A stretch of 34,588 bases of DNA from Gammaproteobacteria bacterium (GTDB lineage Bacteria > Pseudomonadota > Gammaproteobacteria > Pseudomonadales > Azotimanducaceae). The notes beneath the pieces are model-generated. The model worked only from the letters and a program-made list of their open reading frames with translations. It was not told the DNA's origin and did not search any database. The stretch is taken from positions 1 through 34,588 of the forward strand of contig VXYV01000002.1 in the NCBI GenBank assembly GCA_009845835.1. Direction: 5' to 3'. Both the position numbers and the translations under genes were made by a program. Shown in pieces: positions 7,964 to 15,284 of this stretch (within the stretch, counting starts at the first letter, position 1; each line of letters starts with the position of its first letter).

Positions 7964-8968
7964 GTGAAAGTCTACTGGTTAATCATTCCACTGCTACTAT
8001 TCGTTGGCGTGTCAATGTATGCCGACATCTATAGAGGTTATAGAACAATCGACTGCACTGGTGAATATTTAATCGCAGACAGTTTGATAGATTTATATAA
8101 ACAAGACGGCCAGGAAGGCCCCGACGGGGAGGTATGGAACTTTGAGTCGTATATTGAATTGCCATTTATTGAAGATTGTAGAAGGTTCTCCGGCACTGTA
8201 TCCATCATTGTTAAAATCCTACTTGCCAATGACGATACCCCACCTGTCGTTTTCCTTCCCGCCCCCTTTCCATTCACAGTCCCATGGGCTGATTTTGATG
8301 AAGAAAAAAACCAAGAACTTTTAGATAGTTGGCTACCCAAAGCTAAAAAAAGACGCGCAGACTGGGAGGGCATCTATTCAGGAGCAACGTTATCAACCGA
8401 AGTAACAGTAGAATGGAAATTAAATAAAGATATTCAAGATGAAACCGAACGCAACACGCTAGCTCAGATAGATTTCGAAAAAGACCCTTGGGAAATTGAA
8501 ATATTTCTTAGAAATATCTACGTAATTGCAAATGCACATCAAATCCCACCTCAGCACTTAATTATCTACGCGCAAATGGAAGAACTTATTCATGCAAAAC
8601 AAGCCAAAAAACTTGCAGAACGTGATGGTATGAGTACCGATGAATTCGAAGGTTTCGATCTAGCTGATTTCCACGCGATGGAAGTGGAAGCAAAAATAAC
8701 CATAGAAGAGGAAGTTTGGCCAATCTTGTATGGTATATTACCCCCGCTGTTATTGGAACCACTTGAAAACAATCCAGCTTTCGAAGACTATTGGGAAAAT
8801 CGAGAGGAATATTACGAACTTGTTGAAAAAGAACGTAACGGAGAAATTGAAGAACCCGATGTAGAAAGGTTTGAGGCGTTAAAAGAGTATTTTAGAAACC
8901 TACCTCTGGTCGGAAGTAGAATAAACCAAAAGTACGAAGGCAAAGCCGAAGAACCTCAAACTAAATAA
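7964..8968 (+). CDS. unrecognised membrane-anchored acidic envelope protein
   Basis: A 334-aa protein I do not recognise. The N-terminus, MKVYWLIIPLLLFVGVSMYA, is a single hydrophobic segment acting as a signal peptide or membrane anchor, so most of the protein should be periplasmic. Two cysteines follow (in the TIDCTGEY and IEDCRRF segments) and may pair. A proline-rich stretch (VVFLPAPFPFTVPW) is followed by a strongly acidic, Glu-rich C-terminal half with predicted helical character. GTG 7964 is preceded by AAGGAAA 8 bases upstream, which fixes the start. The stop is 5 bp from the start of the next gene, so the two are very likely cotranscribed. No enzymatic motif is visible and no function is proposed. 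Confidence 0.75.
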   Translation: MKVYWLIIPLLLFVGVSMYADIYRGYRTIDCTGEYLIADSLIDLYKQDGQEGPDGEVWNFESYIELPFIEDCRRFSGTVSIIVKILLANDDTPPVVFLPAPFPFTVPWADFDEEKNQELLDSWLPKAKKRRADWEGIYSGATLSTEVTVEWKLNKDIQDETERNTLAQIDFEKDPWEIEIFLRNIYVIANAHQIPPQHLIIYAQMEELIHAKQAKKLAERDGMSTDEFEGFDLADFHAMEVEAKITIEEEVWPILYGILPPLLLEPLENNPAFEDYWENREEYYELVEKERNGEIEEPDVERFEALKEYFRNLPLVGSRINQKYEGKAEEPQTK

Positions 8969-8973
8969 TCCGA

Positions 8974-10359
8974 ATGAAAGTTAATATTCGAATAACCGCT
9001 TGGTTAAGTGCTTGTTTTTGTCTCATTTTGTTGACCTTGGGGGCTTTCTTGTGGTTAAGTCCCCCGCGCGCTATACCCGCCGAATCCCCGACTGTAGCTA
9101 CAAATAACACCCTCAGCACGAGTCCGACTACAATCACTCAAAAACCGGTTGTCAACCCACAAGTTGCTGTTAACAAACCACACCAACCACACCAACCAGT
9201 TGTCAATCCACAAGCAGTTACACTTAGTAGCCTGACTCTACCGCCAGTTGATTACCCCACTGGGTCCATCGGCGAAGCCTGCGAATTGAATACATTCCCT
9301 CCCCGCCATCTTGACCCAGAAATACGGCGCGGCCTTGAAAACTCACCCTACGATAACACCGGCGGGTTCAAGCAGTTAGACGAGGAAAAATGTCGGCTTG
9401 CGGTAGAAAACCATATGAACCCGATTAACCCCAACCTTTGGGGAAGGGAAAACGACACGCATGGAAGTCATAGTGTCCATGCACTCGTCGCCGTCGATAA
9501 CCCCTTAACCTTTGAACGAATTTTTACTGATCCAGCGGGGGATTTTGCACGAGTACAAGAAGCTTTAGCACGCCCTGAATGTCAACTCGGACAAGATACC
9601 GCAACCAACTGGCAACTTAACGAAACCTGCCATGCTGACGCCATGCTCAACTATGCCATGGTGACACGATTTTGCTACAATTTTGGTATTTTGACCCGTC
9701 CTAAGCAATACTACTCGAAAGAGGATAATCCAACTCCCGAACAAGATCGTCGTATGTGGATACAACATTTAGAAGGCGGTTGGGTGAGAAGAAAGTGTCA
9801 AAGTTTAGACCCGAATCTCAAATTATGGTTGCCGGTACATACCGAATTACGGCAGCAGATTCAAGAACTTCAAATTGGTGATAAAAACAAATCCGTAAAT
9901 GCAACGTTGATCGAGCTAGCGGCACGACTAGGCGAGGAAGCCGCCGGGTTGACACACCCGGTTGATATTGAAAGGATCCGCGGAAAACCGCAGTGTGATG
10001 AAGAAGGTTATCAATACGGCCCCCTAGCTGAGTGGTTTACTACCGATTTGAGCGACCCGACAAACCTTTTTTCCAAACTTACCCCTAGTGTCGACCGCTT
10101 TCGCCACCTCGTCCCACTGTTTGGAAAGAATATCAAAGCGAAAGGAAAAGTGATCAGTTTTGATCATGAAGCACTTGCGCGACACTTATGCACCCCACCC
10201 TATCATATACCCCCTTCGGTCGACGAAGCCCCGGACCCTGAACCACCGAGTTGTCGTGAGATTGTCACCGAATTACGGCAGGAAAAGCTTTCCCCTTCGA
10301 TGCTGGAATTGCTCACAACCTTCGAAGACGTCGCGATACGCCTTGACGTCTATGAATGA
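8974..10359 (+). CDS. unrecognised cysteine-rich envelope protein with Pro/Thr linker
   Basis: A 461-aa protein I do not recognise. Residues 7-29 form a single membrane segment (TAWLSACFCLILLTLGAFLWL). A low-complexity Thr/Pro/Asn/Gln linker to about residue 90 contains the repeated unit PVVNPQ and a KPHQPHQP stretch. The remaining roughly 370 residues form a globular domain with about nine cysteines and many Trp and His residues, suggesting a disulfide-stabilised periplasmic fold. Architecture is thus anchor, flexible spacer, exported domain, as in proteins that reach into the periplasm. It starts 5 bp after the preceding membrane-anchored gene, implying a functional pair. No catalytic motif is recognised. 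Confidence 0.75.
   Translation: MKVNIRITAWLSACFCLILLTLGAFLWLSPPRAIPAESPTVATNNTLSTSPTTITQKPVVNPQVAVNKPHQPHQPVVNPQAVTLSSLTLPPVDYPTGSIGEACELNTFPPRHLDPEIRRGLENSPYDNTGGFKQLDEEKCRLAVENHMNPINPNLWGRENDTHGSHSVHALVAVDNPLTFERIFTDPAGDFARVQEALARPECQLGQDTATNWQLNETCHADAMLNYAMVTRFCYNFGILTRPKQYYSKEDNPTPEQDRRMWIQHLEGGWVRRKCQSLDPNLKLWLPVHTELRQQIQELQIGDKNKSVNATLIELAARLGEEAAGLTHPVDIERIRGKPQCDEEGYQYGPLAEWFTTDLSDPTNLFSKLTPSVDRFRHLVPLFGKNIKAKGKVISFDHEALARHLCTPPYHIPPSVDEAPDPEPPSCREIVTELRQEKLSPSMLELLTTFEDVAIRLDVYE
9176..9198 (+). repeat. 9-bp tandem repeat in linker region
   Basis: The unit AACCACACC is repeated about 2.5 times and encodes the KPHQPHQP stretch of the linker. It is flanked by two imperfect copies of a GTTGTCAA-CCACAAG block (around 9148 and 9199) encoding VVNPQ. 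A plausible site of length variation by slippage. Confidence 0.6.
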
Positions 10360-10684
10360 CCGCTAAAAAACGCCCCGTCAGATTGAACGAAAAGCATCCG
10401 CACCACAACGCGTACTTGAATGATTAAATGCGGTTCTGCTTAATTTTGAGATTTTGTAAGTAAAAAACTGACCTACGACGAATCACATCACGCAGATCAC
10501 AGAATAGAGTATTTGCTATCCAAGTTGGTTGCTGAATCCGATCCATAACCTGCTTCGAGTTCACGCGTCAAGTCTCGCCGTTTCCTCATCATATTCACGT
10601 TGCTCCTCATCAATCATCCGGAAACGAGTTACGACTACGCTCAAGTCCAGTTTTTGACATTTTCGAACTAGTTTTTTCCGAATG
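10360..10684. other. intergenic region upstream of nrdA, possible decayed coding
   Basis: Over 300 bp without a convincing gene. On the minus strand a frame ending at 10561 reads MIDEEQREYDEETARLDA, and a second, overlapping frame starting at ATG 10589 reads MRKRRDLTRELEAGYGS. The overlap resembles two translationally coupled small genes, but both are too short to identify. It may be gene debris. Confidence 0.35.
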
Positions 10685-10714
10685 TTTACACCAATCGACT
10701 CATTTTGGGATAAT
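10685..10714 (+). promoter_or_regulatory. predicted sigma70 promoter of nrdA
   Basis: TTTACA (10685-10690), an 18-bp spacer, then GATAAT (10709-10714) within an AT-rich stretch. The start point would be near 10721, leaving a leader of about 40 bases before ATG 10763. I could not find a convincing pair of NrdR boxes beside it. Confidence 0.45.
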
Positions 10715-10762
10715 ATATAACAATTCGAAACCTATCCACTTTACCTAAAGTCTAGATTTTTC

Positions 10763-13621
10763 ATGGATGAATCACAAGAACTCCGAGTAATCAAACGCGA
10801 CGGTCGCGTCGTACCCTTCGACCAAGCTAAAGTTCACAATGCGATTTCTAAAGCATTTATCGGTGTTGAGGGGGTCGCCTCAACCGGTTCAACAGAAATC
10901 CGCAACCAGATTGACTCCTTAGCACAGAGTGTAACCGAACGTTTCGAAAGAGGTTCGATCAACGGTGCGGCGATCAACATCGAAGACATCCAAGATCAAG
11001 TAGAACTCGCACTCATGCGAGAGGGATTGCAAAAGATTGCGCGAGCCTACGTGATTTGGCGCGAAAATCGCGCCCAAGTCCGAAAGGAAAAACAAGTCGA
11101 AGAGTTTTCACTGTCCGACGCTACCCTAACCTACATCCGCTCTGATGGCACAGAAACACCACTTGAACGACACACTTGGAATGAAGTCCTCGAAGAAATT
11201 TGTTTCAATCTCGATTCCGTCAATCCCGAGAAATTGTTCGAACAAGCTACCCGAGATGCATTCAAAGGTATTACTGAGAACGAAGTATTTCAAGCACTCA
11301 CACTAGCCGCCAAAACACTGATTGAATCTGAACCAAATTATGGGTTTGTGGCCGCTCGGCTACTTATGATTCGTCTGCGTCAAGAAGCAATTCCGTTTCT
11401 CTACACAGACCTCAATGAGCAACATCAATTCAGTACAAGTACCACTTCCTCAATTTATCAAGAGTCTTTTCCGGCATTCATCCAAAAAGCTGTGGAATTG
11501 GGATTTATTTCACCCGAACTCGCTAACTTTGATTTACAAAAACTGAGTTCACATCTTCGCGCCGAACGGGATCAACAATTTTCGTTTCTTGGTTTACAAA
11601 ATTTATATGATCGGTACTTCTTACAACAGGATGGTACCCGTTTCGAGTTGCCTCAGTCGTTTTTTATGCGGGTATCAATGGGTCTCGCTATTCAAGAAGT
11701 TGATCGCGAAGAGAGGGCTATAGAGTTTTACAACCTACTCTCTTCGTTTGACTTCATGAGTTCTACCCCTACTCTCTTTAATTCCGGTACCGTCCGCTCG
11801 CAGCTATCTTCTTGCTATATTTCTACTGTACCCGACGATTTACGAGGTATTTTCGACGCAATCAACGACAACGCTATGCTCAGTAAATGGGCAGGTGGGC
11901 TTGGGAATGATTGGACTAGAGTACGGGCAATGGGTTCGTATATCCAAGGCACCAACGGCAAATCGCAAGGTGTCGTACCATTCCTAAAGATTGTCAACGA
12001 TACGGCAGTTGCCGTTAATCAGGGTGGTAAACGTAAAGGCGCTGTCTGTTCCTACCTCGAAACGTGGCATCTTGATATCGAAGAATTTCTCGATTTGAGA
12101 AAAAACACCGGCGACGACCGGCGCCGTACACACGACATGAATACCGCCAATTGGATCCCGGATTTATTTATGGAACGCGTGATGAATAAGGATCTATGGA
12201 CTTTATTCTCACCCTCTGATGTACCCGAATTACACGATCTGTATGGAACCGAGTTTCGCAAAGCTTATGAACATGCTGAAGCCAAAGCCCGCCAGGGTGA
12301 AATATCACAATTTCGTGTCGTACAAGCGGAAGATCTTTGGCGGAAAATGTTGGAATCCATTTATGAAACCGGGCATCCCTGGTTTACCTTCAAAGATTCG
12401 TGCAATATTCGTTCACCACAAAAACATACTGGTGTAATTCACTCGTCCAATCTCTGCACCGAAATCACCCTAAATACTTCTGACCAAGAAATCGCGGTTT
12501 GTAATCTAGGATCCCTCAATCTCGCAAACCATATCGATGAGTCTGGGAATCTCCAACTCGATAAGTTACGCAATACTGTTCGTACTGCAATCCGGATGTT
12601 AGACAACGTTATCGATATCAATTATTACGCTGTCGATGCCGCCAGGGATTCCAATGTACGCCATCGACCGATCGGTTTAGGATTGATGGGTTTTCAAGAC
12701 GCGCTGTATCAAAAACGTGTTCCTTACAGTAGTCCCGAAGCAGTGCACTTTGCCGATGAAAGTATGGAAGCGATTTCGTACTTTGCAATTGAAGCTTCTT
12801 CCGATTTAGCAGTAGAACGCGGTAGTTACTCGACTTACGATGGCTCATTATGGAGTCAAGGCATTTTACCGCTAGATTCGCTACGGTTACTTGCTGAAAC
12901 TAGAAGCACACAGGAGTTTGCCAAGTTTGATTTCGAAGCGCGCTTGGATTGGGAAGCATTGCGAACTAAAGTAGTGCAACAAGGTATGCGTAACTCAAAT
13001 ACACTCGCTATAGCACCCACGGCGACTATCGCGAACATTGTCGGAATCAATCAATCAATCGAACCAGCTTATCAAAATCTGTATGCGAAACAGAATATTT
13101 CTGGCGATTTTGTGGTTGTTAATCCGTACTTGGTCAATGATCTCAAAGAAATAGGGCTCTGGGATCAGTGGATGTTTGTCGATCTCAAAGCTAAAAATGG
13201 CAGTATCCAAACCATGGATCGAGTTCCCAACAAATTGAAGGAACTGTATCGGACGGCATTTGAAATTGAACCGAAGTGGATAATCGCGGCCGCAGCGCGA
13301 CGACAGAAATGGATCGATCAATCGCAATCTTTAAATTTGTATATCGCCCAAGCAAGTGGTCGCAAATTGGATGAGATGTATCGAGAAGCTTGGAAGAGTG
13401 GGCTTAAGACTACGTATTACTTGCGTTCATTAGGCGCAACCGATTCTGAAAAATCTACGATTGATGAGGATACCGCGTTAGCGGCGGTACCACGAGCAAC
13501 AACTTCACCTACGGACGAGGAAACACAAGAAGACGGTAGTACCGAGTTCAAACTAGGTACACCAGCAGCGGTACCCGAAACTTGTAGTATTGATGATCCT
13601 GATTGTGAAGCGTGCCAATAA
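10763..13621 (+). CDS. nrdA: ribonucleoside-diphosphate reductase, alpha subunit (class Ia type)
   Basis: The large catalytic subunit of aerobic ribonucleotide reductase, which reduces NDPs to dNDPs. The N-terminal ATP-cone allosteric domain begins ELRVIKRDGRVVPFD. Active-site residues: Cys351 (QLSSCYIS) and Cys580 (EIAVCNLGS) as the substrate-reducing pair, Cys565 of NLCTEI as the thiyl-radical cysteine with Asn563 and Glu567, the Tyr-Tyr radical relay in LKTTYYLRSLG, and the C-terminal shuttle pair Cys948/Cys951 (DCEACQ). At 952 aa it is much longer than E. coli NrdA (761) and like the Pseudomonas type. nrdB lies about 200 bp downstream with its own promoter, rather than immediately after. 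Confidence 0.97.
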   Translation: MDESQELRVIKRDGRVVPFDQAKVHNAISKAFIGVEGVASTGSTEIRNQIDSLAQSVTERFERGSINGAAINIEDIQDQVELALMREGLQKIARAYVIWRENRAQVRKEKQVEEFSLSDATLTYIRSDGTETPLERHTWNEVLEEICFNLDSVNPEKLFEQATRDAFKGITENEVFQALTLAAKTLIESEPNYGFVAARLLMIRLRQEAIPFLYTDLNEQHQFSTSTTSSIYQESFPAFIQKAVELGFISPELANFDLQKLSSHLRAERDQQFSFLGLQNLYDRYFLQQDGTRFELPQSFFMRVSMGLAIQEVDREERAIEFYNLLSSFDFMSSTPTLFNSGTVRSQLSSCYISTVPDDLRGIFDAINDNAMLSKWAGGLGNDWTRVRAMGSYIQGTNGKSQGVVPFLKIVNDTAVAVNQGGKRKGAVCSYLETWHLDIEEFLDLRKNTGDDRRRTHDMNTANWIPDLFMERVMNKDLWTLFSPSDVPELHDLYGTEFRKAYEHAEAKARQGEISQFRVVQAEDLWRKMLESIYETGHPWFTFKDSCNIRSPQKHTGVIHSSNLCTEITLNTSDQEIAVCNLGSLNLANHIDESGNLQLDKLRNTVRTAIRMLDNVIDINYYAVDAARDSNVRHRPIGLGLMGFQDALYQKRVPYSSPEAVHFADESMEAISYFAIEASSDLAVERGSYSTYDGSLWSQGILPLDSLRLLAETRSTQEFAKFDFEARLDWEALRTKVVQQGMRNSNTLAIAPTATIANIVGINQSIEPAYQNLYAKQNISGDFVVVNPYLVNDLKEIGLWDQWMFVDLKAKNGSIQTMDRVPNKLKELYRTAFEIEPKWIIAAAARRQKWIDQSQSLNLYIAQASGRKLDEMYREAWKSGLKTTYYLRSLGATDSEKSTIDEDTALAAVPRATTSPTDEETQEDGSTEFKLGTPAAVPETCSIDDPDCEACQ

Positions 13622-13719
13622 TTGTTATCCGAAGCGATTACTAAACCCGTAAAACAAGCATTTCGTACCGTTCGAATTACCAAGAATCAATAGTTTTAAA
13701 AATTAAACCAGAAAAAGAC

Positions 13720-13748
13720 TTGTTAGAATTCTGTAAACTAGTTATCAT
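13720..13748 (+). promoter_or_regulatory. predicted sigma70 promoter of nrdB
   Basis: TTGTTA (13720-13725), a 17-bp spacer, and TATCAT (13743-13748; 5 of 6 matches to TATAAT). The predicted start point is about 13755-13757, at the left edge of a perfect palindrome. Confidence 0.5.
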
Positions 13749-13755
13749 ATTAGCT

Positions 13756-13771
13756 TATGACCTAGGTCATA
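13756..13771. promoter_or_regulatory. 16-bp perfect palindrome at nrdB start point
   Basis: TATGACCTAGGTCATA is its own reverse complement over 16 bp. It begins at the predicted transcription start of nrdB and ends 51 bp before ATG 13823, an ideal position for a repressor operator. It does not resemble the NrdR box consensus, and I see no copy upstream of nrdA. Confidence 0.5.
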
Positions 13772-13822
13772 CGAGAATCACAAGGAATCGAACCATGCAG
13801 TCTTCATTGAAGGAGGAGAATT

Positions 13823-15013
13823 ATGGGACTAAAGTGGCACGACGACACTGACGTCGAACCAGAAATGGAAAATGTATCGTTAAAGCAAAAAACTGCTAAC
13901 TCAACCGATTGGGAAGCCCCATTGAATTTCGATACAGACTCAAATAACAGCGAAACCTTAGCAGCCGCTGAATTTGAGGAATTTGGCGACAACTATGAAC
14001 GAGTAACTGTCGACCAAAAACGCATCATAAATTGCCGCGCCGATTTGAACCAACTCGTACCGTTCAAATATATGTGGGCATGGCAAAAGTACTTGAACGG
14101 CTGCGCCAATCACTGGATGCCACAAGAAGTCAGTATGAGTGCTGATGTAGCTCTGTGGAAATCCGACGACGGTCTTACCGAAGATGAACGGCGCATCGTC
14201 AAACGAAGTTTAGGATTCTTCTCAACCGCAGACTCGCTAGTCGCTAATAATCTGGTGCTAGCTGTGTATCGCTTGATTACCAATCCTGAATGTCGTCAGT
14301 ATCTGTTGCGACAAGCGTTTGAGGAAGCAATTCACACTCATGCTTATCAATACTGTATTGAATCATTAGGTATGGACGAAGGTGAAATCTTCAACATGTA
14401 CCACGAAGTACCGTCAGTAGCGCGAAAAGCCGCGTGGGCGTTACGGTACACACAAGAATTATCTGATCCAAATTTCACAACGGGTACACCCGAAACAGAT
14501 CGCGCCCTACTTAAAAACCTCATCGCGTTTTATTGCGTATTAGAAGGGATCTTCTTCTACTGTGGATTCTCTCAAATACTCTCTATGGGAAGACGCAACA
14601 AAATGACCGGCACGACTAAACAGTTTCAGTTCATTCTGCGCGATGAATCGATGCATTTGAACTTTGGTATCGATGTAATCAACACGATTATTGCCGAAAA
14701 TCCCGAACTTTGGGACGAAGAAATGAAAGATCTCGCAACACGTATGATTGTAGAAGGTACGCAGTTAGAAGTAGACTATGCACAAGATACCATGCCGCGT
14801 GGAGTTCTAGGAATGAATGCGCGTGAGATGACAAAATTCTTGCATTACATCGCGAATCGTCGGCTCACTAGCATCGGATTACCCAAACACTACGCTGACG
14901 CCACCAATCCATTTCCTTGGATGGCAGAAATGATGGACTTGAAAAAGGAAGAAAACTTTTTTGAGACGAGTGTAACGCAGTATCAGGATCGTAGTATGCT
15001 AAGTTGGGACTAA
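13823..15013 (+). CDS. nrdB: ribonucleoside-diphosphate reductase, beta subunit (tyrosyl radical)
   Basis: The 396-aa small subunit that houses the diiron-tyrosyl radical cofactor and passes the radical to NrdA. The overall sequence is of the Pseudomonas/Chlamydia branch ([12 protein letters not shown], then [13 protein letters not shown]). Predicted metal ligands are Asp137, Glu168, His171, Glu241, Glu275 and His278. The radical position, four residues after His171, is Tyr175 ([11 protein letters not shown]), not the Phe found in the Chlamydia Mn/Fe class Ic enzyme. So it should be a conventional class Ia subunit. A roughly 65-residue variable N-terminal extension precedes the core. The start ATG 13823 has an excellent AAGGAGGA site. 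Confidence 0.97.
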   Translation: MGLKWHDDTDVEPEMENVSLKQKTANSTDWEAPLNFDTDSNNSETLAAAEFEEFGDNYERVTVDQKRIINCRADLNQLVPFKYMWAWQKYLNGCANHWMPQEVSMSADVALWKSDDGLTEDERRIVKRSLGFFSTADSLVANNLVLAVYRLITNPECRQYLLRQAFEEAIHTHAYQYCIESLGMDEGEIFNMYHEVPSVARKAAWALRYTQELSDPNFTTGTPETDRALLKNLIAFYCVLEGIFFYCGFSQILSMGRRNKMTGTTKQFQFILRDESMHLNFGIDVINTIIAENPELWDEEMKDLATRMIVEGTQLEVDYAQDTMPRGVLGMNAREMTKFLHYIANRRLTSIGLPKHYADATNPFPWMAEMMDLKKEENFFETSVTQYQDRSMLSWD

Positions 15014-15131
15014 CCTAATCCCCCACATTCACGACTTCTAGTCAACCAGCTGAGTTAACTCTTGAAGCGACTAATTTCTGTCGCAGGCTAACGAACTGCA
15101 TTAACGGAAATTACTTCGCTATACGTAAGGT

Positions 15132-15152
15132 TTTGTAATATTCTGTTACAAA
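15132..15152. promoter_or_regulatory. inverted repeat upstream of the DUF349 gene
   Basis: TTTGTAA, a 7-bp spacer, TTACAAA: perfect 7-bp arms, about 130 bp upstream of ATG 15285. AT-rich; could be a regulator site, but no regulator can be named. Confidence 0.3.
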
Positions 15153-15236
15153 TAGACATATAGTTACAACACAAGCTGTCTATCGTTGTAAAATACTTTA
15201 CTTCGAATACACAGTCGACCAAAACAATGAGATGTA

Positions 15237-15253
15237 GTGGGCTCGCGACCCAC
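15237..15253 (+). promoter_or_regulatory. hairpin in the leader of the DUF349 gene
   Basis: GTGGG-CTCGCGA-CCCAC, a GC-rich 5-bp stem in otherwise AT-rich DNA, about 30 bases before the start codon. It lacks a T-run, so it is not an intrinsic terminator. It might affect translation. Confidence 0.3.
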
Positions 15254-15284
15254 ACACCGTGTACAACCACATTGAACTTCCACG

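Noticed and set aside
10497-10617. Overlapping minus-strand mini-frames (MIDEEQREYDEETARLDA and MRKRRDLTRELEAGYGS) that resemble a coupled toxin-antitoxin pair, the second with a HicA-like opening.
   Set aside because: Only about ten residues resemble HicA and both frames end quickly; too short to support any family.
10685-10762. Possible NrdR boxes at nrdA.
   Set aside because: AT-rich sequence such as ATAATATATAAC is present, but no pair of boxes matching the consensus with proper spacing.
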